DNA from: Allodiplogaster sudhausi
Lineage: Eukaryota > Nematoda > Chromadorea > Rhabditida > Diplogasteridae
DNA: 64,000 nt
NCBI GenBank assembly: GCA_945643635.1
Contig: CALZFC010000145.1
Location: 292,501 to 356,500 of the forward strand
Reading direction: 5' to 3'
This document shows positions 33,901 through 44,968 of the stretch, piece after piece. The stretch's first letter is position 1. The number at the start of each line of letters is the position of its first letter. The notes under the pieces were generated by a model, which saw nothing but the letters and a program-made list of their open reading frames with translations, did not search any database and was not told the DNA's origin. The position numbers and the translations under genes are program-made.

Positions 33901-36900
33901 TTTCTAGTCCCTTTGGACTAGGATTATAACAGCAAATATTATAAGGCAAACAAGTATATTATACAATATTTACTCAAAGACAGATATGAAATCGACATTA
34001 CCAGAAATCGTTTTTGATTCATTTACCGCATTACCTCTCTCTCTAACTCAAAAAAACACAAGTTTAAATGTGTCTACTTGTACTACATCATCAAGAAACC
34101 AATTGACAGATGCTCAATTCTATATTGACTGCTGATAATTCATGATAATCTGACCAAGGAAGATGAGTGCGATGCCGAGTGCGAGGAATCGCATGTTCGG
34201 GTCGGCCTGCTCGATCTCGCTCCTCTCCATGAGCACGTTGAACATCTCCATGGCCACGGAGTGATCGGCCGTTCCCACGAGAATCAGCCCGAGGGCAAGG
34301 CCGGCCAGGCCACGCACTTCTGCTGTGGCTGACGGCTTCTCGTCCAGCAACACCTCAAGCAAGCGCAAGATGAATGCAATGTCAAGCGTAGCATCGAAGA
34401 CATCATGAAATGGACGATGAAGAACAGAATGGTGCCATTATATGCCAGGCATCCATTTAATCTGTAAATCTTTCTCAGCGTATGCACTTCTCTCATTTTC
34501 TTAAGAATCGAATGGGGGCATGGATATGCAAGAAGCCTTTTTTCCTGCCTTCTACCAAGTTCCTCAAACTCATAAAGACAGAACAACAATATTCTTTCTC
34601 GCTGTAACTTATGGCCCATCAAGGCTAGCTGAGGAGTTTCACTAGTCTTCCTCAGCCGCCTCCTTTCCTGACCTTCTTGAGCTCGAAGATGACTCCACCT
34701 TCTTCATCCTTGATGACAGTGTCCCTCTTGGAGTTGGCGTAGGCCACGCCCAGTCCGAGAACGGACCCCACTCGCATGACTGGCCGGTCCGAGTGGACGT
34801 GCTCGAGGAGGATGGCCGACGCGGGGTCGCATGGGTCTTGGATGCCCGAGCAGATCAGGCCGATCGCCAGCAGAGTGCCCGCCTATAATCGGAATATATA
34901 CTGTTATTTCTTTCTTTTTTTTAATAAAATAGTTATTTCATATTATAACTTAAGATTATTTCTTTTATAGTACAAAGTTGTCTTCATATTATTGACTCCA
35001 CAGTCATTATAACTAGCTACCGACTCTTCTTTCCCCGTTTCTTTCCTTCTAGTTGCATTGTTCTATTCTTTATCTTCTTGATTGCCAAACCTTAACAAAG
35101 TCGTCGGTGACATAGAGGAATCGATCGCACTGCGCGAGCCCCGTGTCCACACTCCAGCGCCAGACGAGGCCCTGACTGGCCGCGGCCGAGAGAATTCCTG
35201 CAAAAGGGCGCGAAGTTCAAATGTATATTCCATATTTTTAGCAGTTATTTCTCTCATTTCAAGCAAGGCCATAATCACAACCTTAATGAGAGCCAAGTGT
35301 AAACAATATTCGAAATGCATTTCCGAAGGTACGTAGCGTGCCGAAGGCACGCTAGTTTAAATATAAAGCAAAATTGTTTTTCGCATATACCTTGATTTAC
35401 ATCAACCAACTTTTATATAGTTTTCGTCACAATGGGCAAATAACAGTTGTTCTGCACCACGAGTAACATTTCCCTATGGTTTCTAGATCTACAGTATCCG
35501 GTATACAGTACTCCACAGAGTTGTTCCACTGCTCAAGCATACCGTATTCCTTGTTCTTGTAGAACCAGCGATTCGCCTCGTCCTGCTCGGCCATCATCTT
35601 GTCGACTCCGAAGGCGCAGTTCACGAAGCCATTCACGAAGGCCGCCGCCAGGTTCGTGCGAGCCGAATCGGGGGCAGAGGAGCCGCCGAAGGGACCTGAA
35701 GGAGGCGGTGAGATTAAAACGCGTTGGTAGTATGGGCCTGAATGGACCGGGATAGGATAGCGTGCTATGATGAAGAAAGTGGAAGAGGGCTAAGGAAGTA
35801 TCCCCTCTCGCCTCAAAAATACTAGCCTTGTCATCTTACTATTAGAATAATAAGAGCAAACAATAGCAACAATAATAATAGTAGTATTCATCACTATCAA
35901 TTTAACTCGTTCCAACTTCCCATTTCTTCTAAAGATGCTTCAAAAATAAGTCTTCGAGTTCAGCAAAACATTATCAGGAATGGACAAGTTGCTTATTAGA
36001 AAGGCTAAGAGTTTTCAGGTCAGCAGCTTAACCAAAAAGTCTCCAAATGAGCATTCCATCATTTTCTCTTAATCTTCCTAGGAAATCAATATCAATCTTT
36101 CGCCGATTTACTATGCTATCACTTTAATTCAATGCTGTTACCATGTGTTAACACGTAAATAAATCAAAATCAATCAGTTCATGTGCACAAGCAGAAAGTA
36201 TAATGATGCTTCTCAAATCTCTCTCTTCTCTGTCTCTCTCTCTCTCTCTCCACTGACGAGTAGCTTCCAGATGGCTCTTGTAAATTCCCTCGGGTGTCTT
36301 GGGTTCCATAATGTCAAGTTCTCTTCCGAGAGTGTGGAAGTACTCAAAGAGTTGAGTGTTGCAGTTGAGAGAAGCGAGCTTCTCCGCATTCTCCATTCCC
36401 TCGAATTCGAGGAAGATTTGATGGCGACCGAGCATAATTGCCATTTGCATCTGTAGGAGTCTACAAAAAGAAGAACAAGTTCATTTTCCAATTGCCTTCC
36501 TCGTAATCAAGCATCCTGTCACAGAAGGACATTAATCGACAACTACCGTAACCCAAAACCGTTTATGACTACAACATCTAACAAGGGAAGCCTCTTTCCA
36601 TAACCCAGCCAATCGTTATCTAAGTAATTTTCCTATGTAGTACTTCTCGAAAAATGACCCTGAAACTATTTTAAAACTGCGGAGGACGCATTTGCGATTT
36701 TATATGAATTTTTGAAAAATGAATAAAATTTACATACGAAATGCTCCATCTTTATCAGTCGTGGTTTTTGGCACTGAAATGTGATCGGCGAGCGCAGTGG
36801 GTTACGCTTCCGGCCTCAATTTTTAAGGTCACGGGTTCGATTCCTTTCGTCGACAAAAGTTTTGCTGCGACTATTTTGATTAAAAAAACTAATAAAGGGC

Positions 36901-38807
36901 AGAATTAAGTGCATTTTAATAAGATTTAGAATGTATGCATATTTTTTATGATAATTTTAAAATGTTTTCTTTATTTAAAAAATTTTTTGTTGGACTATGT
37001 TCACTTCGCAATGAATTGCGACCCGCGAGTGGTCTTACGACTGCTTGTGGAAAAATATGGACTTGCTGATACTTCTGCCGTCGCCACTCGCGAGGATTAC
37101 AAAATCTTCAATTCCATTTCACTGGTTTTTGAGGAGGCTTTACAACAGTCACTTCTCTTCGATGAGAGTGAAACACCACTGTTATGTGGAGACGATGAAG
37201 CGGATTCCGATTGGGATCCAGTCGACGATACTGATCATCCGGATAAGCCATGAACAAATTTCGCTTTATTTGCGACAAAAATGGATTGACCAAATTGCGG
37301 GAATTCGAGGCAAAGTACACAGCAGACGGAGAAATTCGCCCCAGGATTCGAGATCGATATCGCCAACTGGCGGAGAAACTTAAAAAATCGGTCAAGGAGA
37401 AAATGGAAAATGGTTTGACGGCTTGCATAACGCAATGATGCTAAAAACTTATAATATGGGACAGGTATGGAGCTCCACGACGAAGACCTTCGGAGGCTCG
37501 CACACGCTATCAACAGAGATTGCACAAACATCGAGCACTTTGCCACCGACTATCACATCTGCTAGCAGTTCTCCCATCTCCCTATATTCCAACCGCAATA
37601 AATTTTTGAGAAATTTTCCGTAAGACCACTCGCGGGTCGCAATTCACTGCGAAGTGAACATAGTCCAACAAAAAATTTTTAAATAAAGAAAACATTTTAA
37701 AATTATCATAAAAAATATGCATACATTCTAAATCTTATTAAAATGCACTTAATTCTGCCCTTTATTAGTTTTTTAATCAAAATAGTCGCAGCAAAACTTT
37801 TGTCGACGAAAGGAATCGAACCCGTGACCTTAAAAGTTGAAGTTGGAAGCGTAACCCACTGCGCTCGCCGACCACATTCCAGTGCCAAAAACCACGACTG
37901 ATAAAGATGGAGCATTTCGTATGTAAATTTTATTCATTTTTCAAAAATTCATATAAAATCGCAAATGCGTCCTCCGCAGTTTTAAAATAGTTTCAGGGTC
38001 ATTTTTCGAGAAGTACTACATAGGAAAATTACTCAGATCCCGATTGGCTGGGTTATGGAAAGAGGCTTCCCTTGTAAATCATCAACAAATGGAAGAATCC
38101 TGTTTTACATCCCCAGCTTCATTGCTCAACGACTGCTAATTTCATGCAATTTGTAGCACAAAATGCACCGTGAAGACTTATAAATAACGCTTTCTCTTAA
38201 CTTCACCTTTTTTTTATTATAAAAAGATGCAATTTAAAGCTGAATAATTAAAATAATAAAAATAAACTGACGGATCGGTGGTGATACTGAAGATTCGCTT
38301 GATCTCCTCGGGGTCGTTGAGCATGATCGCGCAGCGCACAGCTTCGAGGTACTTGTTGAACTTGAGATGGAGATTCTTGGCCGTCTTGATGAGGATAACA
38401 TTGTCCGGGTCGGGAGTCAGCGGAGCGCAGCTCAATGTATATTCATCAGGAAAAGTCATTTTTCTTCTGCTGTACACAACTCTTTCAATGACCAGGAGAA
38501 GGTATAAGAATGCAGAATGTAGATACGCTCTGGTTCAACAAATTCTATGCATATCTGGACTAGGAAGAAAAGGTCAAAGGGTATCAGTAGCCAACAAGTA
38601 CTTTGTCGGGGAGCATACCGATATTTCATGAATCTCAGTACCTGAGGAGATAGAGGCAGACTCGGTGGTGGTCAGCCTCATCGACGTAGTCTGCGAGGAG
38701 GTCGAGACGCTCGATCTCGATCAGCAGATCGCATGCTTCCACCTCCGCGTTGTGCTTCATGTTGTGGACGCAGATGGAACGGGCCAACGTCAGCAGATCC
38801 TCACGGC

Positions 38808-38847
<40 letters not shown>

Positions 38848-41320
38848 TGGCAAGTGAAGTAGAGAAGAAACAATTGGAAACGGGAAGAGAGAAGGAAACG
38901 AGCTTGAAATGAAATAAAGAGAGAACCAGAAAGCGGGTGATATCTATCCATTTCTTTGGTACCAAGAGTAATTTCTGTTTTAAGGGAGGACCTTGAATGA
39001 AGTGTAAGAAAGAGACCTCTTCTTGTTCTCCTCTGTCTCCTCGGCCGTCTTCTTCCACTCCTCTGCCATCTCCATCGCGAGATGCCTGACATACTCGTGT
39101 CCCCAGTCTCCGATTGGCTCACAGCTGCCCACCAGCCGGAATCGGATGCAGTCCGTGCTCTCGTCTGCAGTCATCGCGAGCACAGAAATGATGTCCGCGC
39201 ATTCCTTCTGCAAATTAATATATAGATTAATTATAACGTCAATTCAATGGATTTTACGCAACAGTATTGGAAGGATATAAGAATTAACGCAGCTTGAGCA
39301 TATTTCCTTAAACAGATGTTACTAAGTTTTCAGAATAGAACCCGATTCTTATGGTGATTCCTTACTTGTTTGTCACAGCTACTTAGAATGAAGAAATGAA
39401 ATATAGTATCATGGGTGATAGGAGACGCGAATAGTACTGCAATTTACCAAGCTAAGCCAACATACGATTTTTAGTCAGAAGTGTATTGAATTATCAAGAA
39501 TGGAGAAGTGTGAAGAAAACAGTACACTCCCTCTGCACAGTTGACAACCCACAGAAAGGTGCAGCAGCCAAGAGAAACGATGAAGACGCCATAGTGAAAA
39601 CAGGTTAGAAAAGTCAGGATCCGAAACGGGGCACCCACCATGTTTTTGAGACTTATCCAGGCACTGCCCCATACAGTTTTTGATCAAAACATTCGTATAG
39701 ATATTGCCCAAACTTCCTTTCGGCGCCCTCCAAAGACCCCTACCCACTGTCCTCCTTCTCGCGGTGAGAAGCAGGAATAGGGTCATCCTCTGTTATAAAA
39801 ATAATGAGGAATCTTTCAAAGCAGAAGTCCGTTTCGACAATGAAGTACCGAAAGATAAGCTCCCAAGCATTCTTTGAAAGAAAATCAAATCATTCAAATG
39901 GATGGCTTCAGAACAAGGCAAATTATGTCCAAAACGGATATTTCTCGAGGAAACGGGGGGAAGAACTCAACTTCTTCCCATAACATGAGACAATAATAGG
40001 GATTTTGTCCCTTTTAACTCTCATGTTCAGCAGAGATCTATTTAATCTTTACTTTTCAATCAGCTAATCGAAACTTCCTCGACATGCCTTGACTGGCCCC
40101 TCTGCCATCTGCGCGTGGATCTCCTTCATCTTTGCGTAGTGCGGCCGCATGAACTTGAGTGGCTTCGGAACAGAAGTCATCGAAGTGGTGGATGCTCGGA
40201 TCAGAGAGCGCATCGTGTCCAGTGACGGCTTGTACAGGGAGGTGTCGGGCTCCTTAAAATGGAAGAAGAGATATAAGTGATACCTCATCTCTTTTATGAG
40301 GAATATTAGCTGTTTAACTGACCAAGAACACACAATCAATTGCATTGCTGCGAATCAATCAACCCATAGTCATCACACTATCTTCCTTGACAAATTACAC
40401 AGTCACTGTCAGACGAAAGTAGTCTGATACGGTAAACGATGCTTTCCCATGATAATCAAACACTCCCAAACTAAGTAAACGGAATTCAAGGAAGCGGCAT
40501 TTGCACAGGATCACTAAATTTAATTAGTGTTACAGCAATACTATAACAGCAGCAAAATTAGTAGCATATAAGAACATTCCTTCGTAACTCGAATGCGAAT
40601 TCATATCAGGTAAATAAAAGACGATAGAACTTTGAGAATTCTGTTAATATAAGCCCTATCGATACACCGGGCCAAAACACTATAAAGTTGCTCGGATGTT
40701 CATAAGTAAACAGTCGGGAAGTTCTAAAGCCTTAATAAAAAGGCATGAAATCAAAGAAACAAGCTTACACTCAAACGTTGGACCAGCATGTTGAGATCGT
40801 CCTCGAGCTTCTTATCTTCTTCAGTCTACAATAAAGAAGTAAATTCATTGTGAAAAAGACCGAAGAAATGAAGAATCCTTACAGAAATCATAGCTAGGAA
40901 AACTAAAGATACGTTACAAATCCATGTAATTTCGAGTGTACATTTCTGCCGAATTATCCCATGGATGCTAATGGCGATCAAGACAACGACTATGAAAGTC
41001 ATTTGTTAACAATAACGTTCCAGAAGGAAGTTAACGAGCAATACTATAACCAAGGTTTGTTGGTGGGATACAAGTGATGTCTCCTTAAAAAAGCCCATGC
41101 AAAGTGCATCACAATCGCACCCTCTTCGACATACTGCATCATTGCAAGAATAAGTCTTGCTTTAATTCGCATTAAAAGCGCAAATTGTCATCATTTCCCA
41201 TATCCTGAGGATGCCGAGAAAGGAACAAACCATATCATCCTTCTTCTCCTCCTTGACATTCTTCTCCTTCTTCTCGAGAGGCTTGTCAGCCTTGGGCGCT
41301 TCGTCTGTTTGCAAAACCAT
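30951..41320 (-). CDS. rpn-1: 26S proteasome regulatory subunit RPN1 (PSMD2)
   Basis: Seventeen exons (41231-41320, 40769-40825, 40088-40252, 39017-39207, 38642-38806, 38268-38430, 36258-36450, 35543-35695, 35091-35197, 34673-34882, 34130-34353, 33506-33698, 33170-33339, 32545-32749, 32085-32243, 31499-31603, 30951-31187) splice in frame to 928 aa; human PSMD2 has about 908. RPN1 is a base subunit of the 19S particle that docks ubiquitin-shuttle receptors and the deubiquitinase Ubp6/USP14. Recognisable blocks are [35 protein letters not shown], the PC-repeat solenoid ([38 protein letters not shown]) and the C-terminal [10 protein letters not shown]...[12 protein letters not shown]. The acceptor TTCAG three bases before the ATG suggests trans-splicing. 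The intron after 40088 has a GC donor. The intron between 38268 and 36450 holds fold-back element 2. Confidence 0.97.
36783..36854 (+). ncRNA. tRNA-like module in fold-back element 2
   Basis: This is the most tRNA-like of the modules. A 7-bp acceptor-like stem pairs GTCGGCG (using the second copy's sequence) with CGTCGAC. The D-arm is GCG-CAGTGGGTTA-CGC, and the B box is GGGTTCGATTCC. The inverted copy is at about 37802-37873. The anticodon arm is poor and no CCA-ready discriminator is clear, so it is tRNA-derived and unlikely to be a working tRNA. Confidence 0.55.
37011..37253 (+). CDS. element-borne ORF a (80 aa), unknown
   Basis: The ORF starts at the inner edge of the left inverted repeat and runs into the centre of fold-back element 2. 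The product is acidic towards its end ([19 protein letters not shown]). Codon usage looks protein-like, without low-complexity repeats. Its stop overlaps the start of the next ORF by four bases (ATGA at 37250-37253). No family is recognised. Confidence 0.4.
   Translation: MNCDPRVVLRLLVEKYGLADTSAVATREDYKIFNSISLVFEEALQQSLLFDESETPLLCGDDEADSDWDPVDDTDHPDKP
37250..37565 (+). CDS. element-borne ORF b (87 aa, one intron), unknown
   Basis: Two exons (37250-37412 and 37465-37565) with a canonical 52-bp GT-AG intron give 87 aa. The product is basic in the middle ([17 protein letters not shown]), probably helical, and ends [16 protein letters not shown]... before a stop at 37563-37565. It lies wholly in the unique centre of fold-back element 2. 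The intact frame with an intron suggests selection at some point. It could be a captured gene fragment or a remnant of an element protein. Confidence 0.4.
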
Positions 41321-42447
41321 ACTCTGAATAGAAAAAAATATATTTTTTCAAAAGAAAACAGGAACGGCAGCAGAGTTGTCGTTACTTTTCTTGGCGAAAC
41401 GAGAATACTTTGTATATGAAATAAAGAGTAGGCAGCAGACTAAATACGCGCTGTCACTGTATAAAAACAAATCGAACAAGCAAACATCAAATAAAGTTGA
41501 TGACGAACAATTTCAGCAGAATTTAAAAAAGCCTAAGACGAATATTAGTGTAGTGAGAAACAAACGAAAGTAGAGTCACCATTTTATGAAATTTATTTTG
41601 TCTTGACACGATAAACTTTATCTGCGAAGTAAACTACGATTCGTGGAAGGGTTTATATAATGCCCCACGGACAAATTTCGCACACCACAGATATCACTAC
41701 ACAACACATCGTAAAGCTGCACGCTTCTTCGTTCTTCAGCTAACTTTACATTTACTCTTTTCATATCTCCCATCCTCTAAATCGCAACACGATATCTGTC
41801 TCCATTTATATCTTCCTTTCTCTCTCTCTCCCTCCTCTCTATCTCTCTCTCTTTATCTTTCTCTTTTTTCTTTCTTTGTCTCTTTTTTCTTACCATTAAT
41901 ATTTATCGTTCTCTGTCAGTTTCTCTTGCTCTTTTTCTTCCTTTTTGCTCTCTCTCTTTCCCTCTTGCTCTCTCTGTCACTCTCTTACTCACTCTCTCTC
42001 TCTCTCTTTCTTTCTCTCGCCAGTGACGGACGAAAAAATAGCTCTATTTTCTTCGTCTACACTGTTCAATGCTCTACATATAATCTCTTGCAAAACTTAT
42101 TCATTTCTCTGTAACTATTTATTTACATCGTCTTCATCTCAACTACACGCAGATCGAGAACAACTGGGGCGATGTAAGGGCGTTTTCATGTAGGCCCACT
42201 AATGTAAAGCCATGGTGATGAGTATCTCTTTGTAGACAGTTTTTCCCTGGCCACGGCTTATTTCGCTGCTACATAAAAACTCCGACGAGTTAGATCAGGA
42301 AAACAAATCTTATGGTTAAGACACATATTGTACCGGCAACCTGCTTGTGAGTCGGTAAGCAGTTTCAGCAGGACGGTGGACGTTCTTTGTATGCCACAGG
42401 CTGTCTTTCCCTCCGTCTCTCTATCCCCGGCTCTCATCGTCTTTCTG

Positions 42448-42481
<34 letters not shown>

Positions 42482-42874
42482 ATCCATGATAAGACAGTAG
42501 ACAGAGTAGGAGATATGATGTGTGATGTTTGTTGTCGATGTTCTTCACTTCAAAATAAACAAGCAGTTTATGAAAATGGTTGAAGGACAGATCAAAGGCG
42601 AATTATTGTTATACTTCAAGTTTGCCGTATTAAACAGCCATGTCTTTTGTGGATCGTCAAAGAAACTAAAAAAAAAATCCATACAGTGAAATACTTTGCA
42701 ATATTCACTGTCGGCAATAGGCGTTACAGAATGAATACCTGAAAAGATCACTAGCATATTGCACTCTTACTACTAAAAGAAAACAACTTGTATTTTTGTA
42801 ATTAGTATCTAGTTATGAAAGTTCCTTATGTCTCATCTATTATCTCTCTCATTCTCTCTTTCTCTTTCTCTCGC

Positions 42875-42921
<47 letters not shown>

Positions 42922-42989
42922 TTACCTCTCACTGTCATTGCCTCATTCTCTCAATCTCTCTGACTTTCTCGCTATCTCTCCCACTTTCT

Positions 42990-43035
<46 letters not shown>

Positions 43036-43328
43036 AACACTCGGCTGATAAGATTGCGAAAAACACGGAAGGGACGGTCAATCCGGTAGCAAGAGAGTCA
43101 GACACCAGCACACTGTGGCACATCCATTATTCAGGCTCTATTTTTGCAAGTTGCCTTCAATGCTGCTGTCCATCTTTCATGTTAACTATATCAGTTTCCT
43201 GACTGATGTTATTGATCGCTTGAAGTTTGATGTCTAATTATAGAAGAAAATCTTGTAATAAAAGAATGCAAAGTGGAGATGAGAAGTGGAGTTTCGATTC
43301 AGTCAATAGTTTCTTATCCTCTCAAGAC
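41321..43328. other. intergenic region between divergent rpn-1 and UGT
   Basis: This is presumably the promoter region for both genes. It contains CT tracts at about 41815-42015, 42450-42485, 42840-42916 and 42990-43033. No further gene is supported. The rpn-1 acceptor (TTCAG on the minus strand) is at 41324-41328. Confidence 0.55.
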
Positions 43329-44926
43329 ATGACCAGGTCAATGCGTCGAGTGCTCCTTCAGCTTCTGCTCCTCTCCACGACAGTCGCCTCCCTCGACGTG
43401 CTCGTCTACTTACTGGTTGTCAGCAAGAGTCATGTTGACTTTGTCAGCACGTTGGTGAACACGCTGACCACTCGCGGACACAATGTTGTAAGTGCTACAA
43501 ACCATTTTTCTTCTGTAAGCAATACCAGTTGGCGGTAGTCCGACACCCCCATCTGTCTCATAGTCGAAAACTAATCTAAAAGATTGGCTGTCCTTTCCCT
43601 CTCTCCATCTCTATCCCACTCTCTCTCTCTGTATGTCTCTCTCTCTATCACTCGCTCTCTCTCTCTCGACTGCATCACTTTTGTCAGTATACTCCGTCTA
43701 ATACCGAAATACACGTGGATGCCCGAGCAGATATTTCAAATGAGAAAAAATGCCGATTTTATCATGTGTAAAAATGAAATATATAGCATAAACAAAGAAT
43801 TCAAAATTAGACAACTCCTACAGGACCTCGTCCTCGCGAGACTCAACTCGCAGACGAAGACTAACGGAACACACAACGCACGCAACGTCGTCTCCGTCGA
43901 CTTCCCCGGTACGAGTCCATGGATGGAGACGGAGTACTTGAAGGTCACTCTCTTTCTCGTTCTCTCTCTCTCTCGCACTCTCTTTCTGTCTCTTTCCTTC
44001 CTGTTCTCTTTCGTTCGCTCCCTCCCTATCTCCCAAATCTCTCCTCTCACAGTGACACACACTCACATTTTTTCTGAATCGGTATTTTTTGTCCTGGGGA
44101 AGAGTAATCTGAATGACAGATTCCTGTTGAAGGCGCCCTTCGATGATCGTTTCGCCTGGAATCCCTTCTCTTCTCCTCTGCCCGGCTTCATTGACATCTC
44201 CGTCGAGTTGTGCAGACGTAATTGGCGGCAGTTTGACATTTTTAACCTATTTAAAAAACCAATGTTTAAAATTATCATTTCCTTGTCGAAAAAAAATGCT
44301 GCTAGCGGAGTCCAATAATTCTTTGCCCTCTTGTCTATGTACATAAACAGAGAATCAGCCTTTGATCCCCTGATAAGCCACTTCAAATTATCAATTGAAG
44401 AAACTATAGGAACTCATAATGAGAGAACATCTTTGTTTTTTTTGTAAGTACACTTTGGAAATTATGTCTCGGTAATAACTTCCTAAATTTGTAAGCTAAC
44501 AATAAGTAAAAATATTATGTATCTCGCTGTGTTCTGTATGCAGCTCTCCCTGTCTATCTACCATGTCTTCGTAGTCTGATTGTGAGTGACAGCTCGAGTC
44601 ATAACATGTTTTCATTGGAGTTGCTCGCAAGATCGTAAGCGGCTTTTCTCTCTCTCTCTCTCTCTCTCTCTACAGGTGCTACTTCTTCACACTGAGCTGC
44701 CAAAAAGGAAGGCAGACCAGGAAGCTGCTGACTGTTTAAAATACGGGGAACATGTATGATTGGAAAGACATTGTGGTACAGTAAGAGCATAGTATCTACA
44801 TAATTGTAAGCAGTGAATCACTTTCTCTTTCTTTTCTAACCTCGCTCTCTACTCTTTCCTACCCCGCTCTTGCTCCCTCCTTCCTTCTCTGTCTATGGCT
44901 GTCTCTCTCTCTCCCTCTCTCTCTCC

Positions 44927-44968
<42 letters not shown>

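Larger units (their letters stand above)
36582..38074. mobile_element. fold-back transposon 2 (TAA target) in an rpn-1 intron
   Basis: The ends CAAGGGAAGCCTCTTTCC and its complement are flanked by TAA on both sides (36579-36581 and 38075-38077), consistent with a PIF/Harbinger-type 3-bp TWA duplication. The arms are about 455 bp (36582 to about 37037 and about 37618 to 38074). The roughly 580-bp centre carries two overlapping small ORFs. A tRNA-like module is present in each arm. No transposase is recognised. Confidence 0.85.

Noticed and set aside
36783..36854. A genuine tRNA gene
   Set aside because: The B box and D-arm are good but the anticodon arm is weak, and the module is duplicated in the inverted arms of a transposon; treated as tRNA-derived.
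39600..39760. Shared words (CCCACCATGTTTTT, CCAAAGACC) between rpn-1 introns near 31.9 and 39.65 kb as a repeat family
   Set aside because: The matches are short and interrupted; a real alignment would be needed before calling a repeat.
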